A stretch of 64,000 nucleotides of DNA from CAVQEK01 sp963711495 (GCA_963711495.1 CAVQEK010000013.1:248001-312000), one strand, 5' to 3'. Shown: positions 28,501 to 37,448, counted from the stretch's first letter. The notes: generated from the sequence alone by a model not told the origin. A program made the numbers and translations.

Positions 28501-30560
28501 TAAATATAATCTGATGTAAGTTCAGAAATGACGCGGTGTCGCTCCTCACTTTCTCTCAGCGCCTCCTCGGCTATCTTTTGCTCGGTAATATTTTCCTTGA
28601 TGGCCAGGAAATTGGTAATGTTTCTATCATTGTCGAAAATGGGTGAGATCGTAGCGCGTTCCCAGTAGTGTTCGCCATTTTTCTTTTTATTGCGAAATAC
28701 TCCTGTCCAGACTTTTCCAGAAGCAATGCTTTCCCACATATTTTTATAGAAGGATTTGTCATGCATATCCGTTTTGAGGATCCTGGGATTTTGACCAATT
28801 GCTTCATCTTGTTGGTAACCTGTAGTTTCAGTAAATGCTTTATTTACATATTCAATATCTCCTTTGATACTAGTGATCACAATATTTGAAGGACTTTGCT
28901 CAAACGCTGTATAAAATTTTCTGAGATCCTGTTCTACCTTGCGACGTTCGGTAATGTCTCTGATGGCTGCAACCAGAACTTCTTTATCATTATGGAAGAA
29001 TTCACGAAACTCTACTTCCACTGGTAAAATGCTGCCATCTTTACGAATGCCCTCGGCATACCACGGATAGAAGTCTTTTTTACTGATCTTTTCCATTGCT
29101 ACCGGCTTGGATTCCTCGGTGGCCAGTAAATCAATCAGATTTTTTCCAATCAGTTCCTTCCTGGAATAGCCAAACATGTCCAGAAAAGTGTGATTAAAGT
29201 CAATGGCTACTCCCTGATCATGAATTACTATACCTTCAGTAGATAAGGCAGAAAGTTTCTTGTAGCGATCTTCGCTTACTTTGAGCGCCCTTTCTGCTTT
29301 TTTTCTTTCCGTAATGTCCTGAGATATTAAAATGGCTTGCGTTCTTTCACCATTAATATAAATCGGTGATATGGTGTTGTAATAATGAAACGTATCATTT
29401 GAGGAGACTTTTATTGTCAGGTCATAGGAAACATTATTTCCACCATCAAAAACCTCATGTAACTTTTGTTTTACATTTTTTCTTTGAGGAATAGTAAGAT
29501 AATCCAATATGTTTTCATGGGACAATTTCGATTCAATACCGGGCGAAAATGCTTTGTTGTAATATAAAACTTTTCCTTCCCGATTGATCCTTAAAATGAA
29601 TACCGGTGCATTCTCTGCCAGAATTCGAAATTCCTGTTCGTTGTTAAGCAGTACTTGCTGGTTTTGAAGCGTTAATTCAAAAGAAGAAATAGCAGATGAC
29701 ACCAAGAATAGCAAATTGATCTCCACATTGTTCCATGTAAATTCTTTGTGGTGTAAAAAGGCCAAAAAACCCCAGAACTGATTTTTTTTCAATATGGGTA
29801 GTAAGACAATATTTTGTACTTGGGAATTGTTGAACAAAGATTTTTCACCAGCAGAAAATTCTCGTTTGGTGGATTGAATGATAAATCCGCTACTCAGGGC
29901 ACTTTCCCATTTTTTAAGATTTGGGTGATATGGTTTGTTATTGAAGACGTCTGCACCTGGATTATCATTATCTTTAATGCAAAGCCAGAAGGCCCGGGTT
30001 TTCATCAGGATTCTTCCGTTCTGTGGTTGGTTTTTGATCAGATATACCTGGTCGGAATGCGTTATTTCTCCAAGTTCTTTGAGAATGGATGTATATTGAA
30101 AATTGTGATCCTCAAAACTGAGCAGTTTTTGTTGTATTTGTACAATTTTTTCGAGATACAAATCTCTGATAATGAAGGTCTCCGGCTTTTTGATGATATT
30201 CCTGTTAACCAGTTGACTTATCCTGTACTGCAGTTCCCCGGAACGGAGTGGTGTAAACACAAAATCCACATGCTCCAAATTTTCGTGGGCCTTGATTTCC
30301 GAGAAGAGTGTCTCGTTAATTAAAACCAAAACAGGCAATGATGGAAAAGACGCCTTGATCTTTTTAACAGACGCTACAAAAAATTCAGATTTCTGTTTAG
30401 CGGAACTTTGATCAAAAATTATCAGATCGCAATCATAGTTATTATCCCATTCTGAAGCAATGGTTAACGCATAATCACTGGATAACAAAGCTTTTTTAAC
30501 CGCTGTTTTAATACGGGCATCCTCACTAATTAAAAGAACGCTTTTAATCCGCCTCTCCAT
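25545..30560 (-). CDS. Seven-PAS hybrid sensor histidine kinase
   Basis: This 1671-residue soluble sensor kinase has no transmembrane segment. The order is: a degenerate receiver-like domain (1-120, keeping Asp in LIIFDQ but with Thr at the usual Lys), a GAF-like region (about 130-300), and seven PAS/PAC units (about 305-1185), each closed by a DITERKKAE-type coil. HisKA follows with His1207 in MSHEIRTP, then HATPase_c (about 1300-1420, NLVGNAVKFTE and GTGLGLSITK). A C-terminal receiver (about 1440-1560, LLIIDFLN and LPKPV) precedes an unassigned helical tail. It lies upstream of the receiver-kinase gene with 17 bases between. The signals sensed cannot be read from sequence. Confidence 0.93.
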   Translation of the reverse strand: MERRIKSVLLISEDARIKTAVKKALLSSDYALTIASEWDNNYDCDLIIFDQSSAKQKSEFFVASVKKIKASFPSLPVLVLINETLFSEIKAHENLEHVDFVFTPLRSGELQYRISQLVNRNIIKKPETFIIRDLYLEKIVQIQQKLLSFEDHNFQYTSILKELGEITHSDQVYLIKNQPQNGRILMKTRAFWLCIKDNDNPGADVFNNKPYHPNLKKWESALSSGFIIQSTKREFSAGEKSLFNNSQVQNIVLLPILKKNQFWGFLAFLHHKEFTWNNVEINLLFLVSSAISSFELTLQNQQVLLNNEQEFRILAENAPVFILRINREGKVLYYNKAFSPGIESKLSHENILDYLTIPQRKNVKQKLHEVFDGGNNVSYDLTIKVSSNDTFHYYNTISPIYINGERTQAILISQDITERKKAERALKVSEDRYKKLSALSTEGIVIHDQGVAIDFNHTFLDMFGYSRKELIGKNLIDLLATEESKPVAMEKISKKDFYPWYAEGIRKDGSILPVEVEFREFFHNDKEVLVAAIRDITERRKVEQDLRKFYTAFEQSPSNIVITSIKGDIEYVNKAFTETTGYQQDEAIGQNPRILKTDMHDKSFYKNMWESIASGKVWTGVFRNKKKNGEHYWERATISPIFDNDRNITNFLAIKENITEQKIAEEALRESEERHRVISELTSDYIYSISINASGETSIIWSSGAFEKISGYTVEEINAMERGWQSIVHPEDIQYPYSAGLENLRASVAQNNEYRILTKAHETKWIIDRAKPIWNDQESRVDQIIGAVQDITKRKEVEIALERSRKFLDSIIENLPVGLHIFDEMGFSQRMNHAMRNLYKLDYSKLKEKQINVFEHPIVIIKNGEEIYKNAYRGIATLNHQIEIDSSNINTSNSFLEKRYINESVFPILDKYGKVSSVVTLADDITDEVMSAKALQESEANKQAILKAIPDFIFIFDREGRFINCFTDNEDRLLFLPSSFLGKTVKEIFPKYISDEFYRCLANAFETKQIQSYHYYLDSENGRIYNEARLVIHSENEVLCIIRDITDQKRAELALVESEEKFRELAERTQDVLVLFSAENEILYASPNLADFIERDLEILLKSPEVVLNWIHVDDRERVIEIFSRARENNQKSLDIQFRLLTGKGNIKWCWYRENTIMTPAGSPYRRAAVITDFTNNKIAEMALQEAKDEAEKANRAKSAFLANMSHEIRTPMNAVLGFTDLLNAKITDNQLKAYLKSIRSSSETLLNLINDILDLSKIEANKMTINTNMVNLHDIFDDIEQIFYLKAQQKNLDLNFQIDPSLESNIYLDDQRMRQILLNLVGNAVKFTETGFVKVEAKSLKNTKPGKNRIALEISVHDSGIGIAHHDKMTIFEAFRQKDDLDKRKYEGTGLGLSITKRLVELMNGDIKVESEPGSGSIFRVIIPNVRLTNVKKRHKKDSTELNLNKIRLNNINIAIFSKDISNRELLEQYFNNTNAELQFSENMQSLTNLLDKNQVDLLIIDFLNQKKSMDEFLQTFKESAVLGKTQVIAIAEDENLISEMLEQFNIRYYLPKPVNLKNLQNIISVMFPETRIDKKSDKLSLDQNNTTCYSIPKKAEKELLDKWSTACQTSSFAQIDDFSREIYNYGKRNKIKPLMLLGKDLNGFVKNFDLDNINISLKTFPKILHSLKN

Positions 30561-30803
30561 AAAATTTTGATTTAATGGTCCGTTTGGAACATTTTCTATA
30601 TTTCAATCATCAATTCCATAAATATAATGAACTGATGCTGAATAGATTGAAGCAGGTAATATAATTCCGAATTTTAATCATTTCGGTGGAATACAACCAC
30701 TTTCATCTTTACCAAAAGCGATGATAATACCAGAATGAAACCGGTAATCCGGTTTTAGAATATATATGGAATTCTTAAAGAGAATATCCGGGATATTTCA
30801 CAA

Positions 30804-31811
30804 TCAGAAATTGGGGTTTTCCCAGTGACCGCTTTCGGCTGATCGGAAAATCGCTTCTATCACAGCCGTATTTTTTAAGGTGTTTTCCAATGGTACCGGG
30901 ACTTCTTTATCTTCGAGAATTGCTTTGGAGAATGCATCGCCTTGTAAGGTATATTGGTCGCACGTTTCAAATTCGACTATTTTTTTATTGGCAGAAAACA
31001 AATTGTCATCGTCGATAAAAATTTTTGTTGGCCGGTCATTGGGCGCATTGAAGGGGATTTCAATTTCAATTTTTTTGTCAGCGCCGAAAAACTGCATTCT
31101 CTGATGAGGCACAACCTGCATACTTACCGTAAAAATGGCTTGCCCTGAAGGGAATTGTATTATAGCTGAGGTGAGTACATCTACATCTACTTCCGGATCT
31201 ATTTCCGTTACTCCGATAACCCGTGTCGGTTCTTCACCGAAAGCCCAACGCGCTGTGTGGACCGGATAACAGCCTATATCCCAAAGGCCGCCACCGCCTG
31301 TTTTATATTTAAAGCGGATATTTTCATAGTTGATCTTGTAATAGCTGAAAAATCCATTGATAGCTTTCAGTTTACCGATTTCGCCGTTTTTTATCCTGGA
31401 AACGGCATTGATCCACTGGGGATGTGTGTCGACCATAAAGGCCTCCCCAACTTTTACGCCGTATTTATTTCTAAGATTGATCAGGTCCTGGGCTTCCTTG
31501 GTGGTCAATGTCATTGGTTTTTCACATAATACATGTTTGCCTGCCTCAATTGCTTTCCTGGTCCATTCTACATGCAAATGATTGGGCAATGGAATATACA
31601 CTGCATCAATATCTTTATCTTTCAGCAATGATTCATAGTTGTGGTAGGAACGCCGGATACCCAGTTTCATCGCAGCCTGTGCGGCCTGGTCTGCATTTCT
31701 TGAGGCTATGGCCACAATGTCGCAAAAGGCACTCTTTTGCATAGCCGGTATTACTTTGGCCATTCCAATATTTGCAGTACTGATGATTCCCCATTTTATT
31801 TTTTCTGGCAT
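30804..31811 (-). CDS. Gfo/Idh/MocA-family oxidoreductase
   Basis: This is a 335-residue NAD(P)-dependent sugar-type dehydrogenase. The N-terminal Rossmann fold begins KIKWGIISTANIGMAKVIPA, followed by AIASRNADQAAQ and the AVYIPLPNHLHVEW and GKHVLCEKPM motifs; the lysine of EKP is the catalytic residue. The C-terminal alpha/beta domain contains GGGGLWDIGCYPVH. The substrate is unknown. A GTG at 31817 is in frame, but the ATG at 31809-31811 is preferred. It is divergent from the AsmA/DUF6973-like gene. Confidence 0.9.
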   Translation of the reverse strand: MPEKIKWGIISTANIGMAKVIPAMQKSAFCDIVAIASRNADQAAQAAMKLGIRRSYHNYESLLKDKDIDAVYIPLPNHLHVEWTRKAIEAGKHVLCEKPMTLTTKEAQDLINLRNKYGVKVGEAFMVDTHPQWINAVSRIKNGEIGKLKAINGFFSYYKINYENIRFKYKTGGGGLWDIGCYPVHTARWAFGEEPTRVIGVTEIDPEVDVDVLTSAIIQFPSGQAIFTVSMQVVPHQRMQFFGADKKIEIEIPFNAPNDRPTKIFIDDDNLFSANKKIVEFETCDQYTLQGDAFSKAILEDKEVPVPLENTLKNTAVIEAIFRSAESGHWENPNF

Positions 31812-31848
31812 GTTCACGAAAATTTTAAAGTTTCCTGGTTTAAATTCT

Positions 31849-31856
31849 TATTTTTG
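31849..31856 (+). promoter_or_regulatory. -7 promoter element of the DUF6973-like gene
   Basis: TATTTTTG is an exact TAnnTTTG match, 24 bases before ATG 31881, with no clear -33 element. It excludes the in-frame upstream extension that runs antisense through the oxidoreductase gene. Confidence 0.5.
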
Positions 31857-31880
31857 AAAGGTGTGAAATTTATAAAAACA

Positions 31881-32918
31881 ATGTTGAAAAGGCTATTAAA
31901 GTTATTTTTAATCCTGGCAGTGCTGGTTTTGCTGGGATATGCCGGCGGCAATTATCTACTGCATAGGTATTCGGCAAGAATCGTGACACATTATAAAAGA
32001 ATGATAAGGTCAAAAGGTGTCGATATCAACAATTTCAAATACTCCAGGATCAATTTTACATTTCCTCCGGGACTGACAATACATCAAGTTCATCTTGATC
32101 TTTCATTGAATAAAAAGCTGTATATGGATAAACCTTTCAAAGCGAAATTTGATGCAGCAAGTGCAAATTTGAAGTTGGTTTCCTTGTTGCATCCCGCTTT
32201 TAATTTTTCATTGTCAGATTTTGATCTCTATGTGGAATCAGCCGATGGTCTGGATAATCAGCGACAATTTGGCAAATTTGAACACGCCTATTTTAAAAAT
32301 TATACTCCAATCGCCATTAAAGACCCGGAAATGTCAGTCAAGGAAGTATTGCAGCGTGTCAACAAATTATTTAATGAAAACAACACGGAAACACGATTTG
32401 ATTTTAATGGCGATGTGTTGCTCAGTATGGAAGGTAAAACAGCATCGGTTAAGCTGTATACGGTTCAAGAAAGTGGCATGACCACCCTAAAATTTAACAT
32501 AGATGATATCATGAAGGCGTCAAAGATATTTGAGGTGGATATGGTGGAAGCTGAAGCGAAAGTGGTATCTGATTATCCGATGCGTGTTCCCATGATGATC
32601 AAAATTACCCGGGCTGCAAGGCGAATATCTGAAAATGCTAAAAAGGCAGACGGTTCTATACCTGAAGATGCCTATCGTCATGTATATTGGAGTTATCACC
32701 TCACCAAAGAATTTGGGCCGCAATTTGCCGAGCAGATTACCAACGCCCATGAGACAGCTCCCGGAAATACCAAACAAGAGCGTCAAATGGATTATCACAA
32801 CAATGAAGTCGGCAGAAAATATGCACAGGAAAATTTACCGGAAGATCAAATTTTTCACCAGGTACTCCATGCCCCGGAAGTGATTCGCAGGCCTCAACTT
32901 GTAAAATTGACCAATTGA
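31881..32918 (+). CDS. Membrane-anchored protein with DUF6973-like C-terminal domain
   Basis: This 345-residue protein has an N-terminal membrane helix (LLKLFLILAVLVLLGYAGG). A beta-rich region like AsmA or translocation-barrel proteins follows (about 30-250, for example RINFTFPPGLTIHQVHLDL). The C-terminal domain has strongly polar invariant-looking positions: His267 in AYRHVYWSYH, His290-Glu291 in NAHET, and Asp304 to Asn308 in MDYHNNEVGR. From memory this spacing matches DUF6973, a domain of unknown activity found in exported proteins. The histidines and acidic residues suggest a metal site. The stop abuts the convergent arsC-like gene without a gap. Confidence 0.75.
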   Translation: MLKRLLKLFLILAVLVLLGYAGGNYLLHRYSARIVTHYKRMIRSKGVDINNFKYSRINFTFPPGLTIHQVHLDLSLNKKLYMDKPFKAKFDAASANLKLVSLLHPAFNFSLSDFDLYVESADGLDNQRQFGKFEHAYFKNYTPIAIKDPEMSVKEVLQRVNKLFNENNTETRFDFNGDVLLSMEGKTASVKLYTVQESGMTTLKFNIDDIMKASKIFEVDMVEAEAKVVSDYPMRVPMMIKITRAARRISENAKKADGSIPEDAYRHVYWSYHLTKEFGPQFAEQITNAHETAPGNTKQERQMDYHNNEVGRKYAQENLPEDQIFHQVLHAPEVIRRPQLVKLTN

Positions 32919-33257
32919 TCAAAGTAATTCTTGCACATTTTCAGGGGGTCTGCCAAGGATGGCTTTTTCCCCTTCGACAACAATCGGCCTTTCGATAAGT
33001 ATTGGATTGCTTGCCAGAATGTTTATCCATTCATCATCACTGAAATTTTTCCCCCGAAATTGTTCCTTGTAGAGTGTTTCATTCTTCCGTATGATGTCGT
33101 GAACTGAAAATTTCAATTGCCGTAAAATAGTTTTCAATTCATCGGCTGAAGGAGGTGTTTTGAGATATGCTACAATTTCGGGTTCCTTACCGGCATTCCT
33201 GATCAATTCAAGCGTTTTTCGGCTTTTACCACAGCGCGGATTGTGATAAATTTTCAT
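32919..33257 (-). CDS. arsC: ArsC-family thioredoxin-fold reductase
   Basis: This 112-residue protein of the ArsC/YfgD family has the active cysteine at position 9 (YHNPRCGKSRKT). The three arginines that bind arsenate in enterobacterial ArsC have counterparts at 57 (IIRKNE), 90 (LIERPIVV) and 103 (LGRPPENV). It could reduce arsenate with glutathione or glutaredoxin, but many members of this family lack a proven arsenic role, and no arsB, arsR or acr3 gene is nearby. It is convergent with the DUF6973-like gene. Confidence 0.85.
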   Translation of the reverse strand: MKIYHNPRCGKSRKTLELIRNAGKEPEIVAYLKTPPSADELKTILRQLKFSVHDIIRKNETLYKEQFRGKNFSDDEWINILASNPILIERPIVVEGEKAILGRPPENVQELL

Positions 33258-33393
33258 TGCATTCCAATTTAAGTTTTAAAAATCATGTTTAATGGCAGCG
33301 TTGTGCGGGTGATTTTTTCAACACTGTCAACATTAAAATTAATCCAAAAGCAGTGATTTATAAAAAATTGATGTGGATTTACCTCCTTTTTCA

Positions 33394-33401
33394 TATTTTT
33401 G
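33394..33401 (+). promoter_or_regulatory. -7 promoter element of the comB-like gene
   Basis: TATTTTTG is an exact TAnnTTTG match, 30 bases before ATG 33432. It rules out a start at the TTG of 33399. Confidence 0.5.
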
Positions 33402-33431
33402 TTTCGTTTTTTTGTAGCCGATAGAAGAGGC

Positions 33432-34178
33432 ATGCCACAATGCAAAGAAAAATTTTCTGTTGAAGTTTCATTTTCTCCGAAACTTTATGAGCATAAGCTC
33501 ACCGATAAGAATTTTATTACCGTTGTCGTTGACATTCTAAGGGCCAGCACTTCCATCTGTGCAGCACTGGCACACGGCGTCCACGAAATTATACCGGTTG
33601 AAGGCATCGAACATATTGAGAAATATAAACAACAGGGTTTCATTGCAGCCTGTGAAAGAAACGGTCATGTGGTTGATATTGCCGATATGGGAAATTCTGC
33701 TTCTGAATTTCTGGATGACCGGCTGATTGGTAAATCGATCGTATTTTCCACCACCAATGGTACCCGTATAGTGAATATGGCCCGTGATGCTGATATGGTG
33801 GTGATTGGATCATTTCTGAATATGAATGCCCTCGCATCATGGTTGAAAGATCAACATAAAAATGTAGTCATCTTTTGTGCTGCCTGGAAAAATCTTTTTA
33901 ATCTGGAAGATTCTGTGTTTGCAGGCGCTTTGGCGGAATTGCTACTCGAAGATAAATGTTTCGATACCACGTGTGATTCTACTAAGGCGGCGATCGATCT
34001 CTGGCATCATGCAAAGCCCGACCTGAAGTATTATCTGTCTAAATCTTCTCACCGCAACAGATTGAAGCACCTGGTTTCAGAAGAAGATTTTCTATACACG
34101 CTGACACCTGATAGTACAGATGTTATTCCGGTACTGAATGGGAGAGGATTAAGAGCCATTGTAAAGGAGAAAAAGTAG
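33432..34178 (+). CDS. comB: 2-phosphosulfolactate phosphatase (ComB family)
   Basis: This 248-residue protein of the ComB family is named for the phosphatase acting on 2-phosphosulfolactate in coenzyme M synthesis in archaea. In bacteria the family occurs without that pathway and may serve sulfolactate or sulfonolipid metabolism. Typical motifs are VVDILRASTSICAAL, DMGNSASEF, FSTTNGTRI and the CAAWKN...LEDSVFAGAL region. The start ATG lies after a -7 element. It is convergent with the following gene, with no gap. Confidence 0.85.
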   Translation: MPQCKEKFSVEVSFSPKLYEHKLTDKNFITVVVDILRASTSICAALAHGVHEIIPVEGIEHIEKYKQQGFIAACERNGHVVDIADMGNSASEFLDDRLIGKSIVFSTTNGTRIVNMARDADMVVIGSFLNMNALASWLKDQHKNVVIFCAAWKNLFNLEDSVFAGALAELLLEDKCFDTTCDSTKAAIDLWHHAKPDLKYYLSKSSHRNRLKHLVSEEDFLYTLTPDSTDVIPVLNGRGLRAIVKEKK

Positions 34179-35033
34179 TTATCGCAAATAACCTTGAATA
34201 TCTTTGGCTACCGAATCATGACCGGATTCATTTCGCACTCGTTTGTGTAAAAAACCAAATACAAATCGGTTGTTTGTTTCTGTCAACATTGGTTCTGCAT
34301 TGGCCCGTCGTCCGAATCCAAAAACTACCATGCCATCGGTGGAATTGATGCCCTGTTCGCTGTTGCCAAGATAAGAGAACGTATCAATATGCCGGTCGGG
34401 TTTTGCCATGGCCACAAAAAGTATCCTTTTAAGGCGTTTGTCACCGAAGTAGGACCACAGCCAGTTGGCAAATATTTTATCATCTTTGAAGTAATCATTG
34501 TGTTCTGTTCTTGGCCCGCCCAGGTTATTACCCCAATACTCGAATTCCGGTTGAAATTTACCGGCAATTGGACCTTCGTACATAAACCAGTATTTTGTTC
34601 GATCATCGGTTTTTTCTATGGTTACAGTGGCATAATGTTTAAAAAATTCCCAACGCCATTGCCATAATCCACTTTTACTGATGGTCAGTATTGTATTTTT
34701 ATTGACTTTAAAACTATAGCATTTTCGATAACCCGGGTGACCAGCCCCGGCATCGTCCGATAGAAAAACAAAATTGGGCATCCCGCGATAAGAAGACGCC
34801 GCTGATTGCGGGTATACTTCCCACGGGTCGCGGTGGAAAGCAATCCAGTCATTTCCTTCCCTGTCGATCATCCGGGACAAACCTCCGCCTTCTTTGTCGA
34901 GGTAATAGGTGGCGATTTTTGTTTTAATAATAAATTGTTCTGCACCTTCGTATGAACCTTCCGTGATTGAGACGGCTAAAGAAGGAAACGTAAGTGTGCA
35001 AAAAATTAAGGTCGTGGGTAAAAAATACTTCAT
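34179..35033 (-). CDS. Exported protein, possibly sugar-related, unknown function
   Basis: This 284-residue protein has a signal peptide (YFLPTTLIFCTLTFPSLAVS). The mature part is rich in aromatic residues and beta-strands (for example TKIATYYLDKEGGGLSRMID and YWFMYEGPIAGKFQPEFEYW), like a galactose-mutarotase-type beta-sandwich. I recall similar proteins in Bacteroidota and Planctomycetota beside carbohydrate genes, without an assigned activity. It lies 54 bases downstream of the FG-GAP gene on the same strand and is probably in its operon. Confidence 0.75.
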   Translation of the reverse strand: MKYFLPTTLIFCTLTFPSLAVSITEGSYEGAEQFIIKTKIATYYLDKEGGGLSRMIDREGNDWIAFHRDPWEVYPQSAASSYRGMPNFVFLSDDAGAGHPGYRKCYSFKVNKNTILTISKSGLWQWRWEFFKHYATVTIEKTDDRTKYWFMYEGPIAGKFQPEFEYWGNNLGGPRTEHNDYFKDDKIFANWLWSYFGDKRLKRILFVAMAKPDRHIDTFSYLGNSEQGINSTDGMVVFGFGRRANAEPMLTETNNRFVFGFLHKRVRNESGHDSVAKDIQGYLR

Positions 35034-35087
35034 TAAATCAAAAATAAGTTTTTTCCAGATCAGGTAAAAGAAAAATTATGGAACGAA

Positions 35088-37448
35088 TTAATGGATATTA
35101 TTTTGACCTTCATTAATCCAGATATCCACTCGCGGAGTTTGCCAGTCGTAAGGCTTGGCCAAAATGTCCAAATCACCATCGCCATCCAGATCAGCAATTT
35201 TACCCTCATGAATTCCATAACCTATGGCGATATAATTTTCTGTGAAGTTGCCTTGGCCATCACCCAATAAAATTCTGGTTTTGGCATCCGGGTTTGTTCC
35301 ATCCAAACGCATCTCAGCAGAGAAAATATCCAGATGTCCATCTCCGTTAAAATCAACGACGCCAATGGTATGTCCGTGATCGATGGGAGGCGTGATTTGT
35401 TTAGGGATCCATAAGCCTTTTTCCCAATGATACATGTATATGGGGGCCAGGCCGTCACCAACCACGAGCAATACTTCGGGCCTGCCGCCTTCAATAAAAT
35501 CACCAGCTGCCGCTCTGGTGAAAACATAGCCGGCGTCAATTACATTTTCAATGAAACCGCCGTTTCCGTCGTATTTAAACCATCGACCACCCCCTACAAT
35601 ATCTAATACTCCATCGCCGTCAATATCAATTTTAGCCAGGCCTTCCTGTTCGTTTACGCCTTTCCAATTGGGATATCCTTCCAGACCTCGCGGATACATT
35701 TCACTATCTCCGGAATACCGATAGACCACCTTTCGGTCCCACTCCTCCACATTTTTGGGGTTCTCTGGTATTTCTGCTATAAACATGCTCCTGGCACCTT
35801 GATTCCAGAAAACCAGTTCATCTTTACCGTCGCCGTCGAAATCTCCAAAAATCTGATCGTGATGTTTGGTTGCGCCTGATTTTTTTATGGTATATCGGTG
35901 CCAGGGTACATTTGGATTGTAATCAGGATATGGATTTTCCCACCACCAGACTTCATTACTGCGGGCTTCACCGCCACATACAACATCAAGATCACCATCG
36001 CCATCAATATCTTCGGCGGCAGACCCTGCTTCTACGCGCAGAGGGCCTGCATTAATAACATATTTATCCCATCGTGTGCCATGTTTTTTGTACCAGACCA
36101 CAGCCGGGGCAGCGGTCCTTTCGGTGATCACGAAATCATTGATGACGTCTTTATCAATATCCAACACCAGACTGGAAGTTTGCTCTTTGCCTGTATTGGG
36201 CGCTTCCAAGTCTCCGTTTGCTGAAGAGTAAAGTTTCCAGTGCACTTGCTCCGGATTGATGGCATCATTGCGCCAGAGATGTAAATTTTTGTAATTATCC
36301 CAGGCTATACTCACCACATCGAGGTCGCCGTCATTATCCATGTCGTAAAGCTGTGTGCCCAAGTGACTTTCCTTACCAGTGTCTAAAACGTGTTCAGCAA
36401 AATTCCCTTTACCATCGTTTTCCCATAACTGAAGTTGCAATCGAGGTCCTTTATGTTCACCGGTTACAACATCAATATCACCGTCCCGGTCTATGTCGGC
36501 GACATCGAGGTTGTTCATGGAATATTGTGTTACGATATGATGACGGCTCCAGGATTTGGTGTCAGGCGAGGAAGGTTGTTCAAACCAAAATAAATTGCCA
36601 TCGGGCTCCAGACCCGGATAACGCTCTTCGGAAATCACAATATCCGCTTTTTTATCACCATTGAGGTCGGCAATTTCTACCCGGTCGATCGGATGGTTGC
36701 TGTTTCCGATTTCGCTTCCTCTCCAATTTCCGATGGGTTTTCCCGGATTTTCAAACCAAACCAGTTTCAAAGGTTCTTCACCGATATGTTCGGGTCTGCC
36801 GGCAGCAATATCCAAATCGCCATCGCCATCAATGTCACCAACTCCAATGCCTTCGTCCGAGGTATTTTCTGCAATTTTGATCATAGGCCATTTCCCATTT
36901 TCGGGATTTTTTGGTATTTGAAACAAATAGATATTTCCGCTCCCGGCGATTACAAATTCTTCTTTTCCTCCGGCAAAGAACCGGGCCTTTTCAAAACCCT
37001 GACTGTTTACATGTGAAGTTGGCGGAACTTCTCCAATTACAGTCGCAGTCCAGGCTTTACATGTTTTATCCCGGGCTTCTAACCAAACAACCGAAGGAAG
37101 CGCCTGCGCGATGATATCGGCATATTCGTCACCATCTACATCCATAAAAAAAATTCCATCGACATTTTGCGGCAACATGATGCGTTGCCATGGAGCATCC
37201 ATTGTTCCACCAGGGTTCATATAAAAGTATCGTCCCGCAACAATTTCTGCCATGCCATCGCCGGTAACATCTTTTATATCAAGGCCAAAATATCTGAGCC
37301 AATCGGGTTTATCCCAATCACCCCATTTACCCCGGGCATTATCTAATTGTATGTAATTCCAGTCATTTATTGGAAGTAATGTTTGAGCGTGTGAAGGAAA
37401 TAAGATGACCATCATATAGCTCAGAATAACTAATATGGTGCGAAGCAT
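35088..37448 (-). CDS. Secreted FG-GAP/VCBS repeat protein
   Basis: This 786-residue protein has a signal peptide ending at SHAQ and many FG-GAP/VCBS repeats across its length. Each repeat carries a calcium-binding loop of the DxDxDG type (DIDGDGDLDI, DIDRDGDIDV, DMDNDGDLDV, DFDGDGKDEL and others) next to a tryptophan-containing strand (VWLEARDK, WFENPG, LWENDG). This predicts a beta-propeller of the integrin type, one or two rings. Such proteins often bind polysaccharide or other surface ligands. No enzyme domain, T9SS sorting domain or membrane anchor was recognised. Confidence 0.9.
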   Translation of the reverse strand: MLRTILVILSYMMVILFPSHAQTLLPINDWNYIQLDNARGKWGDWDKPDWLRYFGLDIKDVTGDGMAEIVAGRYFYMNPGGTMDAPWQRIMLPQNVDGIFFMDVDGDEYADIIAQALPSVVWLEARDKTCKAWTATVIGEVPPTSHVNSQGFEKARFFAGGKEEFVIAGSGNIYLFQIPKNPENGKWPMIKIAENTSDEGIGVGDIDGDGDLDIAAGRPEHIGEEPLKLVWFENPGKPIGNWRGSEIGNSNHPIDRVEIADLNGDKKADIVISEERYPGLEPDGNLFWFEQPSSPDTKSWSRHHIVTQYSMNNLDVADIDRDGDIDVVTGEHKGPRLQLQLWENDGKGNFAEHVLDTGKESHLGTQLYDMDNDGDLDVVSIAWDNYKNLHLWRNDAINPEQVHWKLYSSANGDLEAPNTGKEQTSSLVLDIDKDVINDFVITERTAAPAVVWYKKHGTRWDKYVINAGPLRVEAGSAAEDIDGDGDLDVVCGGEARSNEVWWWENPYPDYNPNVPWHRYTIKKSGATKHHDQIFGDFDGDGKDELVFWNQGARSMFIAEIPENPKNVEEWDRKVVYRYSGDSEMYPRGLEGYPNWKGVNEQEGLAKIDIDGDGVLDIVGGGRWFKYDGNGGFIENVIDAGYVFTRAAAGDFIEGGRPEVLLVVGDGLAPIYMYHWEKGLWIPKQITPPIDHGHTIGVVDFNGDGHLDIFSAEMRLDGTNPDAKTRILLGDGQGNFTENYIAIGYGIHEGKIADLDGDGDLDILAKPYDWQTPRVDIWINEGQNNIH

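Noticed and set aside
32919..33257. An arsenic resistance operon
   Set aside because: There is no arsR, arsB or acr3 nearby. A lone ArsC-family protein is not enough.
33432..34178. Coenzyme M synthesis
   Set aside because: Only the ComB-like phosphatase is present, and bacteria with this family usually lack the pathway.
34389..37114. Several plus-strand frames of 60-108 codons through the FG-GAP and exported-protein genes
   Set aside because: They are antisense shadows; the minus-strand repeats with DxDxDG loops are clearly coding.
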